A stretch of DNA of 64,000 nt from the NCBI GenBank assembly GCA_003247575.1, contig QJZC01000052.1, positions 1-64,000 of the forward strand, written 5' to 3'. Source of the stretch: Pseudomonadota bacterium (GTDB lineage: Bacteria; Myxococcota_A; UBA9160; SZUA-336). Under the pieces are notes generated by a model that worked only from the letters and a program-made list of their open reading frames with translations, did not search any database and was not told the origin of the DNA. How positions within the stretch are numbered: the stretch's first letter is position 1; every line of letters starts with the position of its first letter. Both the position numbers and the translations under genes were made by a program. Positions 9,801-16,776 of the stretch are shown here, in pieces.

Positions 9801-10168
9801 AGGGATTCCGGGGCCTGTTTGGCTTCATCGAATCCAAGGGTGGCGTGAGCTACCTCGGAGGCAACCAGACCGGCCCGGGAAGCTTCTTCGGCGTTTCCTA
9901 CAGCTCCTCTGGCCCGGTCAACTACCTCGTGGAGAGCTTCGCAGGTCCTCACGACTTCCTGCAGCACTTCTTCTTCTACAACTCCAACGGTCAGCTGAAA
10001 GCGCTCACGGGAGTGACCGGATTCTTCAGCGCGCAGCTCTCACCGTTCATCAACATCGCAAACGTAGGCATTGCGGCTCCATTCGCGACCTCGTTTGCGG
10101 TGCCCGCCGCACCGGGTGTGATCGGTCTCGACCTCTCGTCCCAGCGCGAGCTGAGGAATCTGCCGTGA
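3860..10168 (+). CDS. giant secreted SpvB / FG-GAP / RHS-repeat protein
   Basis: This is a 2102-aa protein. A hydrophobic segment at about residues 21-40 followed by 'AHAQ' looks like a Sec signal peptide. Residues about 50-300 resemble the SpvB-like N-terminal part of insecticidal Tc toxins ('PPGTAKLQPAVALSVSSP'). Residues about 365-730 contain seven FG-GAP/VCBS-type repeats with the calcium-binding core D-x-N-G-D-G-x-x-D. Residues about 850-1690 are YD/RHS repeats. The RHS core ends about residue 1752 with 'DPVLGRFLSADPT' and 'YAYVNNNPLSFTDPSG'. The last 350 residues form a variable domain that begins with long hydrophobic helices and ends in a globular part I cannot assign ('GPHDFLQHFFFYNSNGQ'). 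RHS proteins usually encapsulate and deliver a C-terminal effector. No immunity-like gene follows: the next gene is on the opposite strand and encodes a LolA-like protein. Confidence 0.92.
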   Translation: MGISRMQVEQCLGARETIRFILYHAIASLAVCLGVHDAHAQSSLETLLSPGLKLEPRAVSAGPRPGSVAVEGGAVQVSIPIEVPPGTAKLQPAVALSVSSPAQNGLAGIGARIEGLSAIARCGTRIEPHGFIDPVDFDENDQLCLDGQLLIKTRDGYRTEIDAFSKVVPVGGTANAPARFRVFTKDGRILEYGGSSDSYIEAQGRSEPVVWALNRVEDRFGNYFTVTYGEVTELGLFAPLRIDYTGNDKAGVRPYNSVRFRYEPRDDVASGFLAGSIRSTPIRLRQVETYADLVAVRAYELRYETSASTGRSRLVAVQECAFDSPATPTCLPATEMFWQEGQNEFEPSAIWLGLNAGPGGALTYSDRNEQFTGDFNGDGLSDLMWNRNGWQVALSTGAGFSRPTTWLSANGGPGGVPTNNPEAKHQFVADFNGDGLSDLIWHFNGWNVALSTGSGFARPTRWFGATGPGGVPSYNPEGHEFIADFNGDGRADVMWSFNGWHVALSNGTSFDPASTWLGPNGGPGGRPTVNLAGHQFVGDLNGDGLSDLMWSHEGWHVALSHGDGFDTPRTWLAATAGPRGVPVYNPSGLHQFLADLNGDGLSDYMWNFDGWHVALSTGASFERPTTWLSQTGPGGVPSINPAGHHYLRDLNGDGFEDYMWSFNGWHVALSTGAGFQPATTWIPATVSPGAAPSANPSGHQFVDDFDGDGLADFMWSFNGWRVAAHAGELPDVLVQTIDGLGVVTQIDYAPLTDRSVYTKGSGSAYPVVDVQAPMYVARESRRSDGIGGMRRTQYAYSGLRTDARRAIALGFERIRIDDPVRGVRATTVYSQKFPEHGQVQVSESAYIASGVALSRVSHAWKVESVLSIPSNSRSDRFYHLFPVETVEEQFETSGEFVGATTTIREFDSFGNITSEQVSQYDGQVNTTLNEYDSDEASWLLGCLLREETRARKPGFPEQVRVMEASYVRGLGVVASQAIEPDRPQLRMESAFEYDGFGNVVSTTVTGFDYPKRTAKRGFDQRGRYEITKVNEIGHTQTLTYDSRHGNITSSQGADPAVAPATYAYDAFGRPTKKVVAGVSNEIRYEACKSCPPGAVFQLTSRTQGRGAEVRYFDALGRVIRAEGIGLDGTPIYTDTQYDPLGRNVSTTRPYLRGSKVYAARFQYDVFDRTVREIAPDGGVTTLEYSPDTVEATNPLGQTKREVRDSLGQTVEVRDSLGGVQKFSLDPFGNPVLVIDAMGNRVESEFDARGRRTRLRDPDLGEREFVFNAGGQVIREVDARGQVMAAEYDLLGRIVRRMSPEGTTRWEYDTAENGVGLLARVTAPDLGYERVHRYDRFARPISAKVKIQAVTYESSVTYDNLGRRNVDTYPSGFRTRRLYNQHGHLVEVANAETGEPFWTAAKANASGQLLEERLGKNLVTQRRFDPETGRIEEIRTSSGSSQVQDLAYSWDRVGNLELRRDRRQGLSESFRYDELNRLTQSQVEGASPLAFEYDAVGNITFKTGVGRYRYGQNGAGPHAVTETSEPAVTYGYDPSGNMVSSSAGRSITYTSFSKPVLVKQTTAAGGRPAASFFYGPDFEEIRRVDVAGTGEVWATKTFVSAHFETEANSNGDLLQKHYIPGGDGIAAVYILHKEAAPETQYLHRDHLGSIDTITDSFGKVIERRSYDAHGKLRDALDWDGEAVAVTPVLDQGFTGHRQLSSLGLVHMKARLYDPVLGRFLSADPTVQFPNSTQGFNRYAYVNNNPLSFTDPSGFGLKRYLKKAASFQRRVVRKAAKVLVRIADDKGGLLALGIFSASVGGIVTTAIFAKPFLNAARFIAAGGSIGEAARNLGKLVATFAVAAIAALAQQYYVLPGLLAALGTEAAVASLATATTLATSLLSYVQIVAPYVLSGAIVGGVSSGLIAAINGQNVGEGFARGAALGGLLGFLAGNARFARAVEVVGSSKANPGGNPAGLSDGGPAKDGIKLGGGRVLSDAAKRGEGFRGLFGFIESKGGVSYLGGNQTGPGSFFGVSYSSSGPVNYLVESFAGPHDFLQHFFFYNSNGQLKALTGVTGFFSAQLSPFINIANVGIAAPFATSFAVPAAPGVIGLDLSSQRELRNLP
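4961..6040 (+). repeat. seven tandem FG-GAP/VCBS repeats (about 155 bp each)
   Basis: Seven in-frame copies lie within the RHS gene. Each encodes an x-F-x-x-D-F/L-N-G-D-G-x-x-D core followed by 'NGWHVALSTG'-like and 'TTWL' segments. The DNA copies are similar enough to suggest recent expansion or homogenisation. The motif is a predicted calcium-binding beta-propeller blade. Confidence 0.85.
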
Positions 10169-10227
10169 CCGCATGGAGTCCGCCTCGCGGTGAGCGAGCG
10201 TAGTGAGACCTCTCCGCTACGGAAGTG

Positions 10228-11076
10228 TTACGGAAGTGGAACCCTGTAGAAGGAGCTCGGATAGAAGAGCGGGGCGCTGTCGTCGGGTAGTCGTTCGTAT
10301 CTGACCTGCACATCGATGCTGGCGTTCTGGACACGGTCTTCGTAAAGGATGCGTGTGGGTACCGCGCGGCCTGTGAATTCGACGATGTCGGCGCGATCGA
10401 CCCGTGCGACGAGTGCCGGCTCGGCGGAGCGCGACGTATACTGGCGGAGCTCGAGGAGTGCGTAGTCCGAGGTCGCGACGACGAGCTCGGTGCGCACGAA
10501 CTCACTCGACGGGTTCGGTCTCAGAAGGAGCTCGTATGCGGTTTCGCCGCGCAGGTTCAAGCGGGCGAAGCCGACGATCTCGTACTCTAGGTCTCCGGGC
10601 CGCGTGGAGGTGCGCTCATCGCCGCTGACAGGTCGCCATCGAACGAGAAAGGGGTCGGCGAGCTGGTAGGCGGCGGGGATGGGCTCCCCGCCGGGGGTGA
10701 ACGCGAATGTGTCCGCGCGGCCATCGTCATAGACGAGCTGAAGCACCCGATTTCCACGAATCGATTGCGGCTCGATACTGGCGACCAGGATGCGTCTGGC
10801 TTGGCGCAGCTGGCGCCGATGCAAGCGGAAGGCGGTGCGCTCTATGGAGCCATCGGAGGCACGGCGCTCGATTTCGAGACCGAGGATGCCCGGGAAGCGC
10901 TCCCAATTGTCGAGAGCTCTCCGCAGAACCTCCGCTGCACTCGGGCGTGGTTCGACCTCTTTGGTGCTCGCCGCGAACACCCTCTCGAGGTCGACGACTT
11001 CAGCTCGGGCAGGCATAGCCAATAGTAGCCAGCTCAATAGCGCCACGAGGGCTCCGACTCTCTCAGCGGGCGACAT
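10228..11076 (-). CDS. LolA-like outer-membrane lipoprotein-sorting protein
   Basis: The chosen start gives 282 aa (MSPAERVGALVALLSW...) with a signal peptide of about 25 residues ending near 'MPARAE'. The open frame runs 12 codons further upstream without a better start. The body has the alternating beta-strand pattern of the LolA/LolB-like domain: 'YDDGRADTFAF', 'WRPVSG', then a late 'LELRQYTS' and 'VPTRILYED' segment typical of proteins annotated as outer-membrane lipoprotein-sorting protein. It presumably acts in the periplasm. It lies downstream of the TonB-dependent receptor on the same strand, 157 bp away, and could be co-transcribed with it. The family call is by pattern only. Confidence 0.65.
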   Translation of the reverse strand: MSPAERVGALVALLSWLLLAMPARAEVVDLERVFAASTKEVEPRPSAAEVLRRALDNWERFPGILGLEIERRASDGSIERTAFRLHRRQLRQARRILVASIEPQSIRGNRVLQLVYDDGRADTFAFTPGGEPIPAAYQLADPFLVRWRPVSGDERTSTRPGDLEYEIVGFARLNLRGETAYELLLRPNPSSEFVRTELVVATSDYALLELRQYTSRSAEPALVARVDRADIVEFTGRAVPTRILYEDRVQNASIDVQVRYERLPDDSAPLFYPSSFYRVPLP

Positions 11077-11233
11077 GGCCGGTTTCCGCTGTCGGGGGTC
11101 GCGTGCCCGCACGGCAGCGGGGATTCGAGGGCGTTCTCACGGAGAGGTGCTGGGAGTCTGTGGCTGTCGCGGGGGCCGGGTAGGGTGGCCTGGACCGGAG
11201 GCCAGGCCTTCTCGTGCTCGCACCCCTCTGCGA

Positions 11234-13528
11234 CTAGCGCAGCAACAGCTCGACCGAGAGTCCGTAGGTCACACCGGGGTCGACACCGGCAAAGGCGAGA
11301 GTTCCCGGAATGATGACTGCGGAGTTCCGAACGACGATGTCCTGCAGGTTCCTTCCGAACAGGCGCACGACGTACTCGGCGCGACGCGTAGCGAATGAGT
11401 AACTGACGGAGGCGTCCGTGATCCCGATGTCGTCGAGGTTGCCGCGCGGGTCGTTCTGGGCATCCGTCTGGTAGCTGTCGACGTAGCGGTATGCGCCCTC
11501 GAATGAGAGCTCGCCAGGCCCCAGGGGGAGGGTGTAGGTACTCGAGAGGGTCCACTGCCACTCGGGCGCGCGTCGAAGATCCAGCTTGCTGTTGTCGGTG
11601 GGAATCACCACGCAGCCTGGCCCCGGGGCGGGGCAGCGCATCGGGTCGTTGTCCGGTCCGTCGATGTCCGCGGTGAAGCGATCGTAGTCCGCGTCGAGGT
11701 AGCCGAGCAGCCCGCGGATGACCCAGTTCGATGTCGGGCGGGCTTCCGTCTCGAGCTCCCACCCCCAGAAGTCCGCCTTCGAGGCGTTTCCCACGACGGT
11801 CACGCTGCCGAGGGTCGGGTCGGCCAAGATGAACTCTTCCTGCTTGTCGTCGTAGCGACTCCGGAAGATCGATGCGTTCAGGCTGAGGCGCTGGTCGAAC
11901 CACGAAGACTTTACGCCCGCCTCGAGCGATTTCACCTTTTCTGGACGGTACGGCCCGATGTCCTGGGGATTGGCGTTGCGTCCGTTGAATCCACCCGAGC
12001 GGAACCCCTTGCTGTACGAGAGGAACCCGAACAGGGTGTCGCTGGCGCGGTAGCTCAGCCCGACCCGGCCGGTGAGCTCGTCGAAGTCCTCGTCGTCGGC
12101 GGCCACCGGGTTGAAGAGTGCCGTCGGACCGATCTGCAGGCCCTGCACCGAGTCGAAGTCCTTGTCCTCGTAGGTATAGCGTCCGCCTAGTGTGAGGGTC
12201 AGGGCCTTGGTGAGCGCGATGTCGGCTTCGGCGAATGCCGCATACGAGAACGAGTCCTGTCCGGCGCGCTGGAGGGTCTCGGTCGTACCCGGGGGGACTG
12301 CGCCGGCCGGCACCAGCAAGGCCTGCGGCAGGAACAAGGTCCGCTGGCGGATCCGGTAGTCGTTCTTGATGTAGTAGAGCCCACCGAGGAGGTCGACCCA
12401 TTCGCTCGCGAGCGTCTTGAAGCGCAGCTCCTGGCTCAGCTGTCGGTTCGTCTGGTCGCGGATCGTCGAGAAGAAGTCTACTGGCACCGAGTCGAAGTCC
12501 TGGAACACGCGCTCGTCGGTAGAGCGCCAGCCGGACAGGCTCGTGAGAACCACCGGGCCGAGGTCGAGGTTGGCCTCGACGGTGATTGCATCCAGATCGA
12601 AATCCGTCGCATTGCTGAAGTTCGAGCTCGTCCGCTCCAGGTTGCTCGGCTCGCCACAGAATCCGAGGCCAGAGCAGACGAACTCACCTGGCCCAGAGAT
12701 ATTCACCAGCGGGCCGGTGTCGCGCCGGTCCTCCGCGCGCTCGTAGCGGAGGTGCACCTCGAAATTCTCTCCCGGAGTGAAGAGCAGCTCTCCGCCCAGC
12801 GACTGGTAGCGGTCGCCGGCCGTGCGGCTGCCGGAGATCGCGTTCTTGGCGAAGCCCTCGTCGTTGTTCCGGAAGACCGACAGCTTCCCGGCGAGCGTCC
12901 GCTCGATTACCGGGAAGTTGAGCACCCCGGCGTAGTCGTTGCGGCCGTCGGATCCGACCGTGACCTTGCCGCGGAACTCTGGATCCCCGGTCGGACGCGT
13001 GCGCTTGAGCGTCGCCGCGCCGCCGATCGTATTCTTGCCGAAGAGCGTTCCCTGGGGGCCCCGCAGTACCTCGATCTGCTCGATGTCGAAGGTGTTCAGG
13101 AGTGACCCCGTGGTCGTCGCCAGGTAGATGCCATCGAGAAAGACGCCCACCGCAGGGTCGAAGCTTCGCTCGAGCTCCTGGGTCCCGATTCCGCGGATGT
13201 AGAAGGATCCGACGCCGGGTCCGGAGTTGATCGGGTCGATGATCAAGTTCGGGGCGTATCCCTGAAGGTCGAGAAGGTCGCGGGTATTCAGCTCTTCGAC
13301 GCGCTCGCCGGCGACCGCACTGATCGCAACGGGTACGTTGCGGAGCGCCTCGGCGCGCTTGCGTGCGGTAACGACGACCTCGTCCATGCTGACCGTGGCA
13401 CCGGCCCTGGGCTTCGAGTCACCGTCCTCTCGAGCGAAGGCAGCAATCGGCAACGCAGCAGCCGAACTGCCTGCGCCGATCAGGCAGCAGGAATAGAGCA
13501 CAGCAGATCGAAAGACCTCTCGCAGCAT
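11234..13528 (-). CDS. TonB-dependent outer-membrane receptor
   Basis: The 764-aa product starts at an ATG with an AGGAG site 7-8 nt upstream. The signal peptide covers about residues 1-33. A TonB-box-like 'DEVVVTARKR' (about 48-57) is followed by the plug domain (about 60-175) with 'YIRGIGTQELERSFDPAVGVFLDG' features and 'IEQIEVLRGPQGTLFG'. The rest is a 22-strand-type barrel ending 'VTYGLSVELLLR', an aromatic-poor but usual barrel end. It imports a scarce ligand using TonB energy. The ligand cannot be told from sequence; the overall type resembles receptors of the broad catecholate/vitamin group. A divergent TetR gene and a palindrome between the two suggest local repression. No TonB/ExbB genes are in the window. 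Confidence 0.92.
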   Translation of the reverse strand: MLREVFRSAVLYSCCLIGAGSSAAALPIAAFAREDGDSKPRAGATVSMDEVVVTARKRAEALRNVPVAISAVAGERVEELNTRDLLDLQGYAPNLIIDPINSGPGVGSFYIRGIGTQELERSFDPAVGVFLDGIYLATTTGSLLNTFDIEQIEVLRGPQGTLFGKNTIGGAATLKRTRPTGDPEFRGKVTVGSDGRNDYAGVLNFPVIERTLAGKLSVFRNNDEGFAKNAISGSRTAGDRYQSLGGELLFTPGENFEVHLRYERAEDRRDTGPLVNISGPGEFVCSGLGFCGEPSNLERTSSNFSNATDFDLDAITVEANLDLGPVVLTSLSGWRSTDERVFQDFDSVPVDFFSTIRDQTNRQLSQELRFKTLASEWVDLLGGLYYIKNDYRIRQRTLFLPQALLVPAGAVPPGTTETLQRAGQDSFSYAAFAEADIALTKALTLTLGGRYTYEDKDFDSVQGLQIGPTALFNPVAADDEDFDELTGRVGLSYRASDTLFGFLSYSKGFRSGGFNGRNANPQDIGPYRPEKVKSLEAGVKSSWFDQRLSLNASIFRSRYDDKQEEFILADPTLGSVTVVGNASKADFWGWELETEARPTSNWVIRGLLGYLDADYDRFTADIDGPDNDPMRCPAPGPGCVVIPTDNSKLDLRRAPEWQWTLSSTYTLPLGPGELSFEGAYRYVDSYQTDAQNDPRGNLDDIGITDASVSYSFATRRAEYVVRLFGRNLQDIVVRNSAVIIPGTLAFAGVDPGVTYGLSVELLLR

Positions 13529-13639
13529 CTGGCAGCTCCTACATAAATTCTGGATTCTGAGCTCTCGGCCCGCGCTGGCTGACGCTTCGGGTGCGGGATG
13601 GGTAGCGGGGCCTCATATACCACTCGAGGCGATGTCGGA

Positions 13640-13666
13640 CTTGAACGATCCGCGGGATTGTTCAAG
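13640..13666. promoter_or_regulatory. operator-like palindrome between TonB receptor and TetR genes
   Basis: Arms CTTGAACGATCC (13640-13651) and GGATTGTTCAAG (13655-13666) are complementary at 11 of 12 positions around a 3-bp centre. The length and symmetry suit a TetR-family dimer, and the site lies in the gap between divergent genes, 112 bp from the receptor start and 155 bp from the regulator start. Confidence 0.7.
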
Positions 13667-13820
13667 GACTCCGCGCTTGCTGAAGAGCTTGTATTCAATC
13701 ACTGGATTTACTTCACTTCAGCGGACGTCTCCGGTCGCGTCGCAGCCGCGTTTCCCACATGTAACCGGTGTGAGCGAGTTTTCCTTCGAGACTTTTTAGC
13801 TTCATTTCAGAGAGAGCGAG

Positions 13821-14498
13821 ATGGTGTCCCCTGGTCAGACGAGTCCCGAGCACCGGATTCTGGAAGCGACGCGAAGGCTGATTGCTGAGCGAGGCTACGA
13901 AGGAGTAACGATCCGCGAGCTCGCGCGCGCCGCTCAGGTATCGGTGCCCACGCTCTATTCGCGATTCGGGGGGCGTGACGAGTTACTCTTCGCCGCCATC
14001 GAGTCCCACGCGGTAGACCTCGTAGACCGCGTGCCTCAGGATCCCGAGACGAAGCCGCTCGAGGCGCTACTGGGAATCGTAGACGTGCTAGCCGACGAGC
14101 TGCTTGCACGGACGGACTTTGCGCGAGTTCTCTTCTCACTCTTCGCACGGCCGAGTTCCACGGCCGATGCCCTGATGGTCGCGACCGGCACGATCCTCGC
14201 GCGCGCGCTTCGTCGCCCTCTCAAGGTGATGAAGCGGAAGCGACAACTTCGCAGCTGGATCGAGCCGCACGTCATCGCGCAGCGCATCACGAGCGAGTGC
14301 TTTTCGACGGGACTCTCCTGGGCGCGAGGACACATTCCGGACGACACGCTGCGTTCGTCACTCGTCTACGCCGTGAGCATGACCCTACTCGCTGCGGTCG
14401 AGCCGGGGGCCGGGGGAGCGATCCAACGACTCGCTCGCGAGACGCAAGGCGCCGCCGACTGGAGTGCGAGAGCCGGCCGCACTCTCGAAGGGGCGTAG
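13821..14498 (+). CDS. TetR-family transcriptional regulator
   Basis: The protein is 225 aa. Residues about 10-57 form the TetR helix-turn-helix: 'ILEATRRLIAERGYEGVTI', then 'ELARAAQVSVPTLYSRFGGRDELLFAA', with the usual recognition helix 'SVPTLYSRF'. The C-terminal ligand-binding region has no recognisable subclass. The gene is divergent from the TonB-dependent receptor, and the intergenic palindrome at 13640-13666 is a probable binding site, so it likely represses the receptor and perhaps itself. An apparent ribosome-binding site is weak (GAGAGAGCGAG before the ATG). Confidence 0.9.
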   Translation: MVSPGQTSPEHRILEATRRLIAERGYEGVTIRELARAAQVSVPTLYSRFGGRDELLFAAIESHAVDLVDRVPQDPETKPLEALLGIVDVLADELLARTDFARVLFSLFARPSSTADALMVATGTILARALRRPLKVMKRKRQLRSWIEPHVIAQRITSECFSTGLSWARGHIPDDTLRSSLVYAVSMTLLAAVEPGAGGAIQRLARETQGAADWSARAGRTLEGA

Positions 14499-14785
14499 TC
14501 ACTGCGGGCGGGTCGTCGATCTCAGTCCTGCCGTGCGCGCGAACATCTACACCTTGCTGTTACTGATGTTGATCGCAGCGGTACGAGTGCTGCCGGTGCG
14601 TCTGTCATCGGGTCGCTTCTGGCTCCACCCGGGCTGACGGAGCAGCTGTCCGTTCGAGAAGACGGACTGGCTGCAGGCGGACTGAGTGGCCATCTCGGCT
14701 GTCTGGCCTGTCTGTCGCCGTCCCTGACCGCGGGCTCTAACACGCGTGATCGGTGGGTCCGTGGTAGGGTGGCCTTCGGGCAGTC

Positions 14786-15058
14786 ATGGCGAAGATCCGC
14801 TTCACACCGAATCTAGTTCGATTGTTTCCGGGGCTCCGCGAGGTCGAGCTCTCGGCGGACACGGTGGCCGAATTGATCAATGAGTTAGAAGCGCTTCATC
14901 CTCGGCTGTCGTCGTATCTCGTCGACGAGCACGGATCCTTGCGGACCCATGTCAACATCTTCATCGGCGAAGTCCGCGTACGCGATCGGGCTGCGCTCTC
15001 GGACGCGCTTCGAGCCGGAGACGAGGTCTTCATCGTTCAAGCCCTGTCGGGTGGATAG
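14786..15058 (+). CDS. MoaD/ThiS-family ubiquitin-like protein
   Basis: This 90-aa beta-grasp protein ends in Gly-Gly ('FIVQALSGG'), the C-terminus that is adenylated and thiocarboxylated in MoaD/ThiS sulfur carriers. The middle has the 'LEALHPRLSSYLVDEHGSLRTHVNIFIG' pattern of MoaD-like proteins. No molybdopterin or thiamine genes are nearby. Instead it is 56 bp upstream of an Asp-box propeller gene, a pairing seen in other bacteria, so it probably serves a separate, unknown sulfur-transfer or modification role with that partner. Confidence 0.85.
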   Translation: MAKIRFTPNLVRLFPGLREVELSADTVAELINELEALHPRLSSYLVDEHGSLRTHVNIFIGEVRVRDRAALSDALRAGDEVFIVQALSGG

Positions 15059-15114
15059 ACCGCCGTGCAACCACGCCACGTGAGTCGCTCGGCCAATGCA
15101 GAAGGGAGCGCCAG

Positions 15115-16203
15115 ATGCCTGCGGATCGAATCCTCTTCTCGACTCGCAAGGGACTGATCGTCTTCGAGCGCGGAGCCACGGGCTGGAGGCTCACGTCGGA
15201 GCACTTCTCCGCCGCGCGTGTCTCCTACGCGTTCGTGGACCCCCGCGATGAGACCCTCTGGGCCTGCCTCGATCATGGGCATTGGGGGGTGAAGCTGCAT
15301 CGCTCGCAGGACGGAGGTCGCAGCTTCGACGAGGTCGACACTCCGGCCTACCCCGAGGGGGAGACCATGACGAGCCACACCGGGGCCCAGTTCCCGGCGC
15401 GGCTCCATCGAATCTGGACCCTGGTGCCCGGCGGCGACGACCAGCCGGGTCGGCTGTACATGGGAACCGAGCCCGGCGGCTTGTTCGCCAGCGAGGACGG
15501 CGGCAGGTCGTGGGCTCTGAACCACGGTCTCTGGGACCATCCATCACGCACGAAGGAGTGGGGTGGAGCGGGCACGGAGTACGCCGCGCTGCACTCGATC
15601 TGTGTCGATCCGCGCGACTCTGCCCATGTGTACGTGGCGGTGAGCTGCGCCGGAGTATTCGAGACCACCGACGGCGGAATCTCGTGGCAGCCGCGCAACA
15701 AGGGGATCTCGTCGAACTTCCTGCCCAATCCGACCGCCGACGTCGGTCACGATCCCCACTGCATCGTACTTTGCGCGACGCGTCCGGAGATCATCTGGCA
15801 GCAGAACCACTGCGGGATCTATCACAGCGACGACGCGGGCGCGAGCTGGCGCGAAATCTCGGATGCGGGGCCGAGCTTCGGCTGGGGCTTTCCGATCGCG
15901 GTGGATCCCCTTCGCCCCGAGTGCGCCTGGGTAGTCCCCATGGATCCGAGTCGCACCTCACCCGATCGTGCGCTCGCGGTGCACCGGACCGAGGACGGAG
16001 GCAAGACTTGGCAAGCCATGCGTCAGGGTCTGCCGCAGGAGCAATCCTATGATCTGGTGCTCCGGCAGGGAATGGACCTGGCAGGCGACGCGCTCGCAAT
16101 CGGCTCGACGACGGGGAATGCCTGGGTCTCCGAGGATCGCGGTGAGACTTGGCACTGTCTCGGCACTCACTTGCCCCCAATCGCCGCCGCGCGATTTGCG
16201 TAG
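15115..16203 (+). CDS. Asp-box (BNR) beta-propeller, exo-alpha-sialidase-like protein
   Basis: The 362-aa product starts at an ATG with AGGGAG 6 nt upstream. At least six Asp-box motifs (S/T-x-D-x-G-x-T/S-W/F) are spread along it: 'SQDGGRSF', 'SEDGGRSW', 'TTDGGISW', 'SDDAGASW', 'TEDGGKTW' and 'SEDRGETW', indicating a sialidase/sortilin-like propeller. No signal peptide is evident, so it is probably cytoplasmic. Sialidase activity is not implied; the arginine triad was not identified. It follows the MoaD-like gene and is most likely co-transcribed with it. Confidence 0.85.
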   Translation: MPADRILFSTRKGLIVFERGATGWRLTSEHFSAARVSYAFVDPRDETLWACLDHGHWGVKLHRSQDGGRSFDEVDTPAYPEGETMTSHTGAQFPARLHRIWTLVPGGDDQPGRLYMGTEPGGLFASEDGGRSWALNHGLWDHPSRTKEWGGAGTEYAALHSICVDPRDSAHVYVAVSCAGVFETTDGGISWQPRNKGISSNFLPNPTADVGHDPHCIVLCATRPEIIWQQNHCGIYHSDDAGASWREISDAGPSFGWGFPIAVDPLRPECAWVVPMDPSRTSPDRALAVHRTEDGGKTWQAMRQGLPQEQSYDLVLRQGMDLAGDALAIGSTTGNAWVSEDRGETWHCLGTHLPPIAAARFA

Positions 16204-16269
16204 ATCGCTGGCCGTGGGTCGGGCGTTGGGGGTTGTTGCGCGTCCCACTCAGAGGCTGGTGGAAACGGA

Positions 16270-16776
16270 GTGCCTGCGCTCCGGGCTGGGCGCCCAAAGC
16301 CATCCGCTGGAGGATACATCGAAGTGAGCGAGGTGGATCCCGGCGAGGGAACTCATCGACTCTTCCCGGACCTCTCCTTGCCCGAGTCGAAGCGCCACAC
16401 CTACGATCTGTGCGCGAAGCTCTTCAACAACTATTCGCTGGATCCCGCAGTTCGCGAACAGGTTGCGCGAGAGGAAACTGCAGAAGAGACCGAATTCATC
16501 GAAACCATCGTCACTACCCGGCCCATGCAGATGGCGAAGGAAGCGATCGCGTTCGATCGAAGTCAGCCGGCTTCATGAAGCTCCGATGCAACGCTTTCGG
16601 CGATGGTTCGAGAGGCTTGGTTCTTCCAGGGGCGAGCAGGCAGCAAGTTTGCCTCGGGCTTCGAGCACATCTTCGTGGGTGAGCGGGGTTCCAAGGGCGA
16701 CCAGGCCGATGATCGAGCCGTCGAGAATCCTCGTTCGAGAGGTCGTAACACTCAGCGTCAACTGGCAAGCGCCTGA
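16270..16776 (+). pseudogene. broken EndoU (XendoU-like) endoribonuclease gene
   Basis: One reading frame, interrupted by a TGA at 16576-16578, resembles the eukaryotic-type EndoU domain. Before the stop: 'LFNNYSLDP' and 'ETEFIETIVTTRPMQMA', which match the EndoU pattern of a conserved F/L-x-N-Y segment and 'F-L-D-x-I-x-x-T-x-P-M-x-x-A'. After the stop, in the same frame: 'MVREAWFFQG' and 'SGFEHIFVGE', matching the conserved 'SSGFEHVFVGE' active-site region. The N-terminal part and the conserved 'GFHNW' segment are absent, and the frame then decays. In-frame stop, missing ends and short length mark it as a pseudogene. It sits between the Asp-box gene and a lamin-tail fragment. Confidence 0.55.

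Noticed and set aside
10169..10227. Small immunity gene after the RHS gene
   Set aside because: Only 59 bp separate the RHS stop from the end of the convergent LolA-like gene, and no ORF fits.
13807..14148. Minus-strand ORF opposite the TetR gene
   Set aside because: It is antisense to the helix-turn-helix region and Arg-rich, consistent with a shadow frame.
16576..16578. TGA as a selenocysteine codon in the EndoU-like frame
   Set aside because: The gene lacks both ends of the domain and decays afterwards. No SECIS-like hairpin was recognised, and EndoU does not use selenocysteine.
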